DNA of 64,000 bases, taken from Chlorops oryzae (lineage: Eukaryota > Arthropoda > Insecta > Diptera > Chloropidae). A model generated the notes under the pieces. The model saw only the letters and a list, made by a program, of their open reading frames with translations. It had not been told where the DNA came from and did no database searches. Position 1 is the first letter of the stretch, and every line of letters begins with the position of its first letter. The stretch is taken from the NCBI GenBank assembly GCA_020466095.1, contig CM035808.1:15373785-15437784 (forward strand), given 5' to 3'. The position numbers and the translations under genes were made by a program. Shown piece after piece: positions 22,067 to 32,003 of the stretch.

Positions 22067-23830
22067 TTTTGGACCAGAAAAACTGGATAGCGACCCTATA
22101 GGAATTTTTCGTGCTGATTCCGAATCTGGTACCCGTTTTTCTTTATCACGTCAAGTTTTTGAGAAATCGTTAAATAACGGTTTTTGACATTTTTACCTAT
22201 AGTCTATGTCAATAATGAGGTCGTAGACCCTATATGCCTTAACCGATTTCAAAGTTTTTGGTACTCATATGAAAGAGGAATGACAACGCAACATATCCTT
22301 TATACACAAATTTGGAATTGATTCAGTAACTTGGAAGCTATAGGGCAAAAAACGCGATGCTGATTTCCAATTTTTAGCGATTTTGTTTAAAAACTTGAAA
22401 TTCAAATGGTTATAATTTCCGAACCAAGGCTGGTATTCCAGGTCTTAATACTTTGAATGAAAGAACAATCTATTGAAAAAGTTTTGAGCCTAAAACAAAA
22501 AAAATCCGTTGCGTCGTTCTAATTTTATGAGGATTTTTGCTGAAAATGACAAAAACGAATTTTTATTTTTGATATATTCTTCGCTCGTTCATATGTATAT
22601 TTCAGTTCGAATTGTGTATGTTGGTAAAACTGGCTTAAAAAAACATAAAACTTAAATTCTATTTTAAACCTATCTTTAAAGCTAAAACCAATTTAAACTT
22701 TAAAAATTAACAGAATTTGAACTGAGCCTTTTGTATTGTTTACTATCTGTTTCGCGTATAAGGGACCAGCAATAGTCACTCAACATTCCTTCATCCCAAA
22801 AGCCCTTATAATTTTTTTCAATCCTCTGTAGGTCCTGGTGAATGCGCTCTCCTTGTTCGTCGCTAGTTTTGCCCAAGTTTTCGGGGAAGAAATCCAAATG
22901 TGAGTGGAGAAAATGTATTTTTAGTGACATCCGAACTCCCATTTTTCGATAATTTTTCAAGAGTCCTCCAACTATTTTTAGAGCGCATTCACCAGGACCT
23001 ACAGAGGATTGAAAAAAATTATAAGGGCTTTTGGGATGAAGGAATGTTGAGTGACTATTGCTGGACCTACAGAGGATTGAAAAAAATTATAAGGGCTTTT
23101 GGGATGAAGGAATGTTGAGTGACTATTGCTGGTCCCTTATACGCGAAACAGATAGTAAACAATACAAAAGGCTCAGTTCAAATTCTGTTAATTTTTAAAG
23201 TTTAAATTGGTTTTAGCTTTAAAGATAGGTTTAAAATAGAATTTAAGTTTTATGTTTTTTAAGCCAGTTTTACCAACATACACAATTCGAACTGAAATAT
23301 ACATATGAACGAGCGAAGAATATATCAAAAATAAAAATTCGTTTTTGTCATTTTCAGCAAAAATCCTCATAAAATTAGAACGACGCAACGGATTTTTTTT
23401 GTTTTAGGCTCAAAACTTTTTCAATAGATTGTTCTTTCATTCAAAGTATTAAGACCTGGAATACCAGCCTTGGTTCGGAAATTATAACCATTTGAATTTC
23501 AAGTTTTTAAACAAAATCGCTAAAGATTGGAAATCAGCATCGCGTTTTTTGCCCTATAGCTTCCAAGTTACTGAATCAATTCCAAATTTGTGTATAAAGG
23601 ATATGTTGCGTTGTCATTCCTCTTTCATATGAGTACCAAAAACTTTGAAATCGGTTAAGGCATATAGGGTCTACGACCTCATTATTGACATAGACTATAG
23701 GTAAAAATGTCAAAAACCGTTATTTAACGATTTCTCAAAAACTTGACGTGATAGAGAAAAACGGGTACCAGATTCGGAATCAGCACGAAAAATTCCTATA
23801 GGGTCGCTATCCAGTTTTTCTGGTCCAAAA
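22067..23830. mobile_element. 1.76 kb foldback (inverted duplication) of a transposon-like 3' end
   Basis: The left arm (22067-22849, 783 bp) is the almost perfect inverse of the right arm (22981-23830, 850 bp). The outer ends are TTTTGGACCAGAAAAACTGG and its inverse. The arms differ mainly by one 68-bp tandem duplication in the right arm (22995-23130). A unique 131-bp centre separates them. The near identity implies a recent event or ongoing conversion. The centre plus left arm encode the C-terminal end of an arthropod multicopy protein (see 22700-22960). Confidence 0.85.
22700..22960 (-). pseudogene. C-terminal fragment of an arthropod multicopy (transposon-like) protein
   Basis: The minus strand reads about 86 codons open to a stop, with SLKIHFLHSHLDFFPENLG, SDEQGERIHQDLQRIEKNY and MLSDYCW. 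From memory, this motif string (SDE.GER.HQD....E..Y.G.W...ML.DYCW) marks the end of a large family of uncharacterised arthropod proteins present in many copies per genome. No ATG-initiated full gene is present and everything upstream is missing. The right arm repeats the end on the + strand, but the 68-bp duplication shifts its frame. Confidence 0.6.
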
Positions 23831-23834
23831 GTTG

Positions 23835-24300
23835 GCCTTTATTTGTAAGCTTGTGTTATCTGTTCTATTATGTTCTCTATTTTCCTTATTAAGGAGAGGA
23901 CATTCAGATATGTTTCAAATTTCAGCTCGTCGTGGCTTAAAAAGGGTATGTTGAGGACTCTGAGTCTAAGCCTACATAGGGCAACATATTCATCCATTAT
24001 GTGGAATGCGGTCTCCTCGTCCTCAAAACAGAGTCTGCACTTTTAGTTACCTGTCAGGTGCATCTTGTGGTGCTGGTATTTCAGTCAGCAGCGGCCTGAG
24101 AGACGATAAACTTATATACCTCTCTTTGCTTTCCCTAATCTTAGCATTTCTGAGCTCCTGACTTTATATGGGTTCACACTGAGTTCTGCCTGTCCCAGGT
24201 CTACCAGGCTTCGCAAATATTCTTTGTTGGACCGCAGCTCGCAGTTTCTGAGATCACTTTTAGCTGTGGCAATTGAGATTTCACAAAAGGGTTCAGATTC
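23835..24300 (-). pseudogene. Degraded LINE (Jockey/I/LOA-type) C-terminal tail
   Basis: The minus strand reads, with at least two stops, a segment rich in the RNase-H-to-C-terminus signature of non-LTR retrotransposons. It contains LSG.C, a K..H..KMHLTG block, C-R-L-C-FEDEETAFHI and a trailing R-rich helix ending ITQAYK and a stop. The C-x2-C...ETxxHI pattern is the usual zinc-knuckle-like end of Jockey-clade ORF2. It is truncated next to the foldback at 23830. Confidence 0.6.
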
Positions 24301-27300
24301 AAGATGGCTTGTTAAATATTAAGGTATATCTTATAAAATTTCAAATTTAAACTTGTGTTTTAGTATCTACACTTTATTACAAATTACTTCTCTCTCCAAA
24401 ATGGTACCTAATGCATTTTTTGCTTATTATAAGTATCATAAGTCGTAACTGCAGAAAGAGAGAGGACGTTCGAATGTTGCCTATAATAATGTTGATGTTA
24501 AATATTAAATAAATAAATAAATAAATACACGGAAACATCGGGCATCAAAGATTTAAAGACATATTCCAGTTTAGATTTATATTGAGGTATTCCTTGTCAT
24601 TCTTAATTTTTCAAGGGCCATCTCAATGATGGAGACATTGCAAGAAATTAAAATTGGTCTACAAACTCGAATATCCTTATTTTGGACTTTTAGGTTGAGA
24701 TAGGCAAAAAACCAGGTTAATCACTGCTAGGGTGTTTTAAAAGGAGTTTTTCAAGTACCTACGATCAAAAATAGTTAGATAACAGAGGAAGAATTAAAGT
24801 AACTTTAGTACTAAACATTGTTTAAAAATGAGGAAAACTTGAACAAAATTTCTGTGGTAAAACAAGATTGTTTTGCCTTGGAAAAGGGAGTGTAGCAAGA
24901 CAATTATAAAACTGCCTTGAAAAGAGATCCTGTCGCAGTGGGCCTATGAGCTCAAGTTGCCTTGAGTAGAGAGAAATTGACAAAGATTTCACAAATAGTA
25001 GGCACTGGTGCCGTCCGAATGCTCATTTACAAATCTCTGCCAGCTATATCAATATCAATCGGTTTCCCACAGCTCATTGGTTCCCCCTGACCGAAAAGAT
25101 TTTCTCAGGACCGCAGATAGAAACTTCGGACCCAAGACAAAGTATTTATTAAGGGCATTTTTAATTATTTCGAAAACCGCGAGTCATTTTTGCAGGACCG
25201 CTTTTTTTACACGTGGCCCTATATCTCTTCAGCCTTATTGGCTCCACTGATAAACTTAACTTGAAATGGTTATTCCTGTATGAATAACTTTCTGGCAGCC
25301 CTCTGTTTTGGATTTATATATTAAAGTTTTAAGAAATATATTTTTTAGTTATAAGAAAAAAATTTAAAAAAGAACTCACACATGCATTAAGCAATTTCAA
25401 TTAACGCGGTAAAAAATTTTCTTCCGCCATTTTTTCCCTCCTCTGCGATTTTTTGCTCAATAAATAAATTATAAATTTCATTTTGAATAATTACGCTCTC
25501 TACCTTAACCGTCCTTCAGTGCCATCTTCAACATTCTCCGCCAAACACTGTCACTAGCACACGTTACGGCTCGCAGGACTCTTTCTGCTGACGATACCAT
25601 TACTCGTTTACCGAGAGCTGAAAAGGAAGTTTTACTTGAGACAATTTTTTTTTGCTCCATTAAAAATTCAACCTCCGTTCTTAACATGCACATCCTTTTT
25701 GGGATATGTGCGCATACAAAGGAATGGAATATATTTTTTTCAAGGGATTGAAAAATTTAATTACATATGAACTCATAAATTAACCTCGATGCGTCAGGAT
25801 ATGCGGCAGGAAGTGCTCAGTTTTGCGGCATTTGGCAGTGCATTTTTGAATTCTCCATGCATTGTCGGAAGCATCATCATGACCTGAGTTTTAGTCTTTG
25901 CCGTTGTTGTTCTTGTGCTGTGTTAATTGTTATCCTTTTATACCGTTTTATTTTACAGCCACTTAAGCAACTGATTAAGCTTTTTTGAAAAAGGTATGAA
26001 ACGAAAAAATTTTAAGAGTGAGATGAGACACGTATGGGTAGAGAATATTTTATTCGCTTAATGCTGTGAATGAGAGAGTTTCATCAGCTTTTAACGATTT
26101 AATATTTGATGAGAGGAGATGGATTTTTTTTTTAATTTCACTTGGTTTCATCATAAAGAATATTGCACATTAATGTCTCTCATTAGCGTCCTCGATACGT
26201 GTGCGTCCGTTCGAAACAATTACGACGTTCACGACGTCTGAGATGGTGTCACACAACGACCAAATCGTCCAGCCATTATTCACGCATAAAACAGATCCTC
26301 CAACAGGGGAAACAGTTCGCTTCTACATATTGTAACTAAAACTTCGCAATTAGTGTGTGCGTTCGTGGCTCATTGGAGGATATGCTTCGAAGTTTTACCC
26401 AAAGACAATACCAATAAATGGAAGAAAAATTCAAACACACGACATACCTACAGAAGGACAATGTTTAGAAACACATTTAGAAACATAGAACAGAGCCCAA
26501 ATGACCCTAATCAATGTATGGGCATCTCATCTATCTATCTATTCTCTTCATTCCATTGAATGTTGTTCGTCTTCTCCTTTGCCAATCGTTTGTATGACTT
26601 ATTGATGTGTACGCGCTCTGACATGTGGTCCCATGTGAGGTTCGTATTCTTTCGTTGGCTTCCACCTTTTTTCTGCTCACATTGCGAGTAATTTCTTTTA
26701 TTTTTGTTAAATGAAAACTCTTTGGCCACTTTTTCCCGGAAGTGCTACCCACTTCCGCTCTCCATTCCTCATTCCGCATTCCGGATTCCTCAAACCACAT
26801 TCACCATTCCCATTCTCCGTTCGATTCGTACACGTTCCTTTCGTTTTAATTTCGTTTATTCATTCGAATGACCAAAAAATGACATTTGCCTCAGACGTTG
26901 ACTTTCTGGCACTGCTGTTCAATGGATTCTATTCTGCTTGTGTCTTGATATACATCCTTTATGTATCAGCATGCCCCCAGAAGACTCCAATTTATCCACA
27001 TTGAATATTGCGTGCCTTGTGGTTGTAATCTTATGATGAATGTTTTCGTTTCGAATTTGCACAAATTTGTTTTGACAATTGCTTCGGACGCATTTTTGCA
27101 AAGGACATTGGCATATTTCACTGGAAATTTTGGCATGCGAGCAGACGGATTTTCTTTCGAATGAAAGGAAAAGGGTTGCAAATAATTTACCCTCTTTAGT
27201 TTTGTGTGATAGGTTGTTATGGTCAAGACATCATCTGCATGGGAGTAGTACGTGTGAGGATAGCGGGTGTCAAAATGAATTGATTTCTGTATGTGTGAAT

Positions 27301-28604
27301 GTAAAATTAATGAGAGATCTTAGGCGGAAGACGCGAACAAATGTGTGGGAGAATTATATAGAAGAATAAGGATTACCTTAAAGGCAATGCCAGTGCTATA
27401 AGGATGGATTTTCAATTTCTTTATTAGAATAATTTAAAGATCAAGAATATTTGAGAATTGCCGTTCCAGCTTCGATCATTTGAATCCTTATATTTCCACA
27501 GATTGACCATTTGATCTTCATTTATATCAGCTTGAAATTTTTCATGTTTCTGTATAAATTTTTCCCCAAATCTCTGGTCATGTCAACTCAACATAGCTGA
27601 ATCATTGCTCCAAGCCACTAAGCGAAGTGGAATCTCCTCACTAATTATCTCAGTTGCTTTATTTATAAAAACCTCTCATAATTAGTTAAAATTTTATTAC
27701 ACGACTGCAAAACGCCACAAGTAGAAGCACAGGCACCGACAGGAATTGCAGTATACGCCTATACCTCGTGAATAGTTTCGCTCAACTTGCTGACTCGGCA
27801 CTTCGATATCGCTTAAGGATGCGTGTTGCAGTGTCATAAAAGCAATTAGTAAAGTTTTTTGTGCCGCACAAAAATAACGCCACATTACAAGCCATAACGA
27901 TACGCTACACCCCCGCATGTAAACACCAATACCAATCCTTGCAAATTATCAGAAGGAAGTAAGCCAAAAAAATTAAAATCAGGGAGCAGAAAAACGGCTA
28001 GCGAGGCGCTGACCAAGTACGTACAAGTACATCTTTGCAGGCGGTTTTGTGGGCGGAATGGAATGTTTTGGGCTAGCGAAGAAAGGAATTGCAGACTCAT
28101 GAGCTGGAACGCTGCAACCCATTCAAGTCGAATGCAAAACGCCAATTATTCATGGATAATCTAACCAGTAATGGGACGTTAATTACTCTTGGTCTTGTCA
28201 GTGGCAGTACTATTTGGAATGAAACTCGAAATCGTTTTTCTCCTACACTGATTTCTGTTATTAATAGACTTTGGGGTAACACTTTTGTCGTGCTTTTTTT
28301 GGTTTGCTTGGTTCGAAGTGAGAAAATGTGAAAAATAATTATTTTGTGCAAATATTTTTTTTCCATACCTCATGGATGAATTTTCGCATTGATGATTAAT
28401 TGTTTTAAGATTTATGGTTTTGACACCTTTTTGATTGTTCGTTGCTAAATGACATTAAAGGGAATTTTCATTTGAGATTGAATCCAGTATTAAACTGTAA
28501 CCTTCGTTCAAATAAAATCCAATAACTGGGTCCAGAGGTGGCAAACGTTTAATGACAATTAGGCAGTTCACAAAGGCATGCTAATATGGCAATTTGGCAA
28601 CATT
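24301..28604. other. Intergenic, no gene seen
   Basis: Contains an (AAAT)n run near 24505-24526 and ATTCC-rich sequence at about 26755-26815. The open frames here are short and unrecognised. Confidence 0.65.
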
Positions 28605-28827
28605 CAGGGTTGGCAAAGAACCCGATAGCTGTCGGAATTGAAATTTTAGTCGACTGAATTTTTATATATATTTCATAGACAGCCGGATTAAATAGGGTTT
28701 CTTGCAACTAAGAACCGATAATGGTTCCGATTCAAAACATAAAACGACAAAATTTTTAAATTATGTAAGAAATTTCGATCGATTTTAATTCCGATTCCGA
28801 CAGCTATCGGATTCTGTGACACCCCTG
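28605..28827. mobile_element. hAT-like MITE, CAGGG.T..CA family
   Basis: A 223-bp palindromic element with ends CAGGGTTGGCAAAGAACCCG and the inverse of ATTCTGTGACACCCCTG. It includes a perfectly paired CCGATAGCTGTCGGAAT on both sides. It starts CAGGG like the other hAT-type copies but the inner sequence differs, so it is a separate family. No clear target duplication. Confidence 0.68.
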
Positions 28828-29230
28828 ATTACTACAAAACAAAATCCTTTTTTAAACACCTTTAATCGTGTACAACTCTTATAAAATTGAAAAGCACTTG
28901 AAATATCTGCTATAATACGTTCACCCATCGGAAAATCTGATATTCCGTTGTTATTATCCTTAAAATATGACTTGTTTTGGAATTACTGCGATTCATTTGT
29001 TCAATTTGATGGCTAATTTTCTTTTTTTAAACAGCTGTTAAGAATTTTACCACTTTTGAATTACATGCTCCTCAGACGGGCAATGCGCTAATTCTGATTT
29101 ACATTGAAACAAGAACAACAAAATGTATTATCCTGCTAAATGTACTAACTTTGGCTGAGGGTAATTGTAAATGGAATTTTAGATAACTTTGAGAATTGCC
29201 TAACTGTGGAATGAATCCAATTTAATAGTC

Positions 29231-30190
29231 CACTCAAAAAATTCCGTCGTAGAATCTATGATATCCGCCCGACAATCTATTATATCCGCAATTGATATAG
29301 GTCCAATTGCAAGATATCATAGATTCTACGACAGCTTTGCAGTAGTTTCTACGATGAGGAATGTCATTGATTGCAACGATATATAACGTAGATTTAACGA
29401 TATTCCATCTCTGAACCTATGATGTTATTTCATAGGAACTACGATATCAAATCATAGGAACTACGATATTAAATCATAGGAACTACGGTTTCAAATCTTA
29501 ATATATTTTGATAACTTCTTAATTTTGATATGAATTCTTGTCGGCGGGTTCGACCCTGCTCCAGCGAGCGTATTTTTTTTTTTTTTTTTGAAAAGTAGAT
29601 AATTTAACATTTACATTATTTAAAAAACTGAGAAATCAAAGATTTTACCAAAATTTGTATGCTTAGAAATTTTTAAAAAAGATTCTATAGGAATTTCTTG
29701 AAAGAGCTTGTTCGTGATGTTTTGGAAGGCGCAATGAAAGCAACTCTATTTATTTGGTTGGCAACTTACTTTCTGTTCCCCTGTATTATTTGCCTTGAAA
29801 TTTACTTGCCTAATTTATTCTCCATTTTTCCACAAATTATTTTCTATTTGACAGGGTTCGAACTCGGACCTTCCAGATTACAAGTCTAGCACACTTCAAC
29901 TACGCCATCGCGTGATATGATTTGAACTTGCTAATTTTATTATATCAATATAAGTGGAAAACAGTAGAAACTATTAGATTGACAGTAGAACTTATTGTAT
30001 TTGACGTAGATTCTATGACTTTTCCATCGTAGATTCTATGATATTTAAATCGTAAAATCTATGATGGACATATTTCTTCCACAGTAGAAACTATTATATT
30101 TACAGAAAACTTATTGTATTTTACGTAGATTCTATTATATTTTTCTACGTCTTCCTATCGTTGAAACAACGATGCAAAATTTTTTTAGTG
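29231..30190. mobile_element. CACT-ended foldback with internal TCTATGAT subrepeats
   Basis: The ends CACTCAAAAAATTCCGTCG and the inverse of CGATGCAAAATTTTTTTAGTG pair with few mismatches. Both inner halves are packed with variants of cgtagattctatgatat and aatcataggaactacgatat. One clean 19-bp inverted pair, GTCGTAGAATCTATGATAT, is at 29243-29261 and its complement near 29315-29333. The middle is interrupted by unrelated sequence that includes a tRNA-like segment. Confidence 0.62.
29571..29918 (-). mobile_element. tRNA-derived SINE-like insertion
   Basis: Read on the minus strand from about 29918, a tRNA-like head shows an A-box region (TGGCGTAGTTGAAG). It then has a well-paired anticodon arm CTAGA-CTTGTAA-TCTGG (anticodon TGT, threonine type) and a B box GAGTTCGAACCC. 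About 270 bp of body follow, ending in an A-run of about 20 (the T run at 29571-29590). The T stem pairs poorly, so it is tRNA-derived rather than a functional tRNA. Confidence 0.5.
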
Positions 30191-30237
30191 TGCAAAACGA
30201 TTAGCTTACAAAATATTTTCCAAGCTTTTCAAAACAT

Positions 30238-30651
30238 ATGGAGGTGTTATAGTCAGCCTGACAATACAATACCCGACACAGCCACACATGTTTAAATAAT
30301 TTTTAAAACGCGTCCAAAAAACAGATCGGAACAGAATTCTAATCGGAAGCTTAAATCTAAGCTCAAATTCTAAAATTCATTCAAATATTTCGAAAAAGTC
30401 AGATTTTTGGACAGTTTTGGAATTTTTGTGACAGACCCTACCACTGGAGGTACCCATAAAAAAGGTCCGATCAGGTCCATTCTCAAACTTGTTCTAACAT
30501 ATGTCCCCATGAGCACGCATACCAAATTTCGTCAAGATAGTTCAAGAGATAGACAGACGGACGGACGGAAATGGCTAAACCGAAACTCCTGACGACGCTG
30601 ATCATTTCGATATATATTTTGTATGGTCTATCTCGACTGCTTGTGGGTGTT
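30238..30651 (-). mobile_element. DINE-1-like element, internally deleted copy
   Basis: Retains the start (ggtgttatagtcagcctgac) and the end section (catttcgatatatattttgtatgg, ctgcttgtgggtgt) with a short GACG tract. It lacks the middle repeated blocks and the final gtgtgtcgggtataaaa seen at 15622 and 55891. Confidence 0.65.
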
Positions 30652-30743
30652 CTATTGTCCCAGATGGTATACCTTCAGAGTTTTGGAAGCAAATGGGCCA
30701 TGTAAGATTTGAATGGTTGGCCGTCTTGTTTAACTGTTTGTTT

Positions 30744-30812
30744 TTTTCTGGATAATCTGCCACTGAAAAAACTCCCTAAATCCCTTTTTGCCTTGGCAGA
30801 TTATCCAGAAAA
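30744..30812. other. Perfect 19-bp hairpin with a 31-nt loop
   Basis: TTTTCTGGATAATCTGCCA at 30744-30762 is the exact inverse of TGGCAGATTATCCAGAAAA at 30794-30812. It could be a tiny foldback remnant, or a small-RNA-type hairpin; the sequence does not decide. Confidence 0.6.
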
Positions 30813-31361
30813 GAAAATAGTGCAACACTGATTACACATTATTTTCATGGTTCGGAACCATTTACGTTGGGTTGAAAAATTTCGTGATTTTTGGTAAAAA
30901 TTGTTCAAAGCTGCGGAAAAGTAGTCAAGTAGATCAAGTAGTGCTCGGATGCAGTTCGTGTATATGAAGAAGTTGTTTAGTTCTTTCCATATTTGCATTA
31001 AAAAATTTTGATAAAATGTTTATTGTCTTGGGAGCTATAAGCCATACAAAATAAAATATGATAAAAAACACGTCAAGTTTTATAAATTTGTGCAATTTGC
31101 ACCTACTAGATATAGTTTTTTCGGTTGTACTAAAACTATTTAAAATGAGTTCAAAGCTAAAAATTGTGATATAAGAGAAATTAAAATATTGAACGGATTA
31201 AGAGATATAGCCATAAGTAAGTGAGTAACTTAATTCTCGGCCCCACTTTTTGAAGTCTATTTTAAAAAAAGTAGAGGTGACTTGACAAAACTGAGTATGA
31301 GGCGTTGTTATACCTACCGAGCACTTTAAAAAACAATCGTTAAATTTTTGTTTACAAAAAC

Positions 31362-32003
31362 GTGTCGCACTGTGTTATAGAACAAATCGAAAAGATCAGA
31401 TTAAGTTGGTACTGTCATATCCACAGACGACCCGAATCAAATCCAGTTAAAAGAGCATTGTCAGTAGTGGTAGAACAGGATGTTAGGACAAGGGGTAGGA
31501 AAAATAATTCATGGGTTAATCAGATGACCCGGGATCGGATATATATGCATTTATAAATTTAAAGCATACTTTATGGAGTAACAATTTTGTTCAACTCACA
31601 TAAAGTTAGGATTCAAATAGATTTTATAATCAATAACGAATATTTTATGAAGGTAGAAAAGCCGTTTGAAGTGTCAACTTCACTAGACTTATTCGCATCA
31701 AATCCAGTTGGTAAGAAAGAGCAATTGTCCCAGTAAGATGGTATGAACAGGGTTTAGACAAGGTTATGAAAATGCATATATATCCGAGCCCTGCAGATGA
31801 CAAAATTAGGTCAACGAATAGGTTTAACAAATGAAATAGTTCAGGATAGGATAGCTTGTAGGCGTATTTTAAGGTCAGCTGGAGCTAACCCCATATGCGC
31901 AGGAACCTTGGCAGCGCAATAGAATGCGATTCGTTTTGCGCACAAGTTCGTGCAAAACGAAAAATAGCTCTTTAAAGGTAGCTAGGTAGTTAGTTAGTTA
32001 GGG
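31362..32003 (+). pseudogene. 5'-truncated LINE (RTE-like) tail interrupted by a MITE
   Basis: The reading frame shows IEKIRLSWYCHIHRRPESNP, then a GRK..SWVNQM segment. After the MITE at 31539-31793 it continues in the same frame through LTNEIVQDRIACRRILRSAG to a stop at 31920-31922. This is the typical end of RTE/BovB-like ORF2 (R.RW.GH..RRP...P..R; L....A.DR..WRRR). A (GTTA)n-type tail lies at about 31984-32002, as such elements often have. The 5' end is missing from about 31360. Confidence 0.65.
31539..31793. mobile_element. hAT-type MITE, CAGGGCTCGG family, with perfect 8-bp duplication
   Basis: A 255-bp element with ends CCGGGATCGGATATATATGC and the inverse of GCATATATATCCGAGCCCTG. It is flanked by CAGATGAC at 31531-31538 and 31794-31801. 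The inner left end has the family TTTATAAATTTAAAGCATAC. Removing the element and one repeat restores an open LINE frame. Confidence 0.88.

Noticed and set aside
29400..29510. Regular catagga-actacgat repeats that resemble a CRISPR array at first sight
   Set aside because: Units are imperfect, contiguous and in both orientations inside a foldback element in a eukaryotic genome.
29848..29918. A functional tRNA-Thr(TGT) gene
   Set aside because: The anticodon arm is good, but the T and acceptor stems do not pair, and it heads a SINE-like body.
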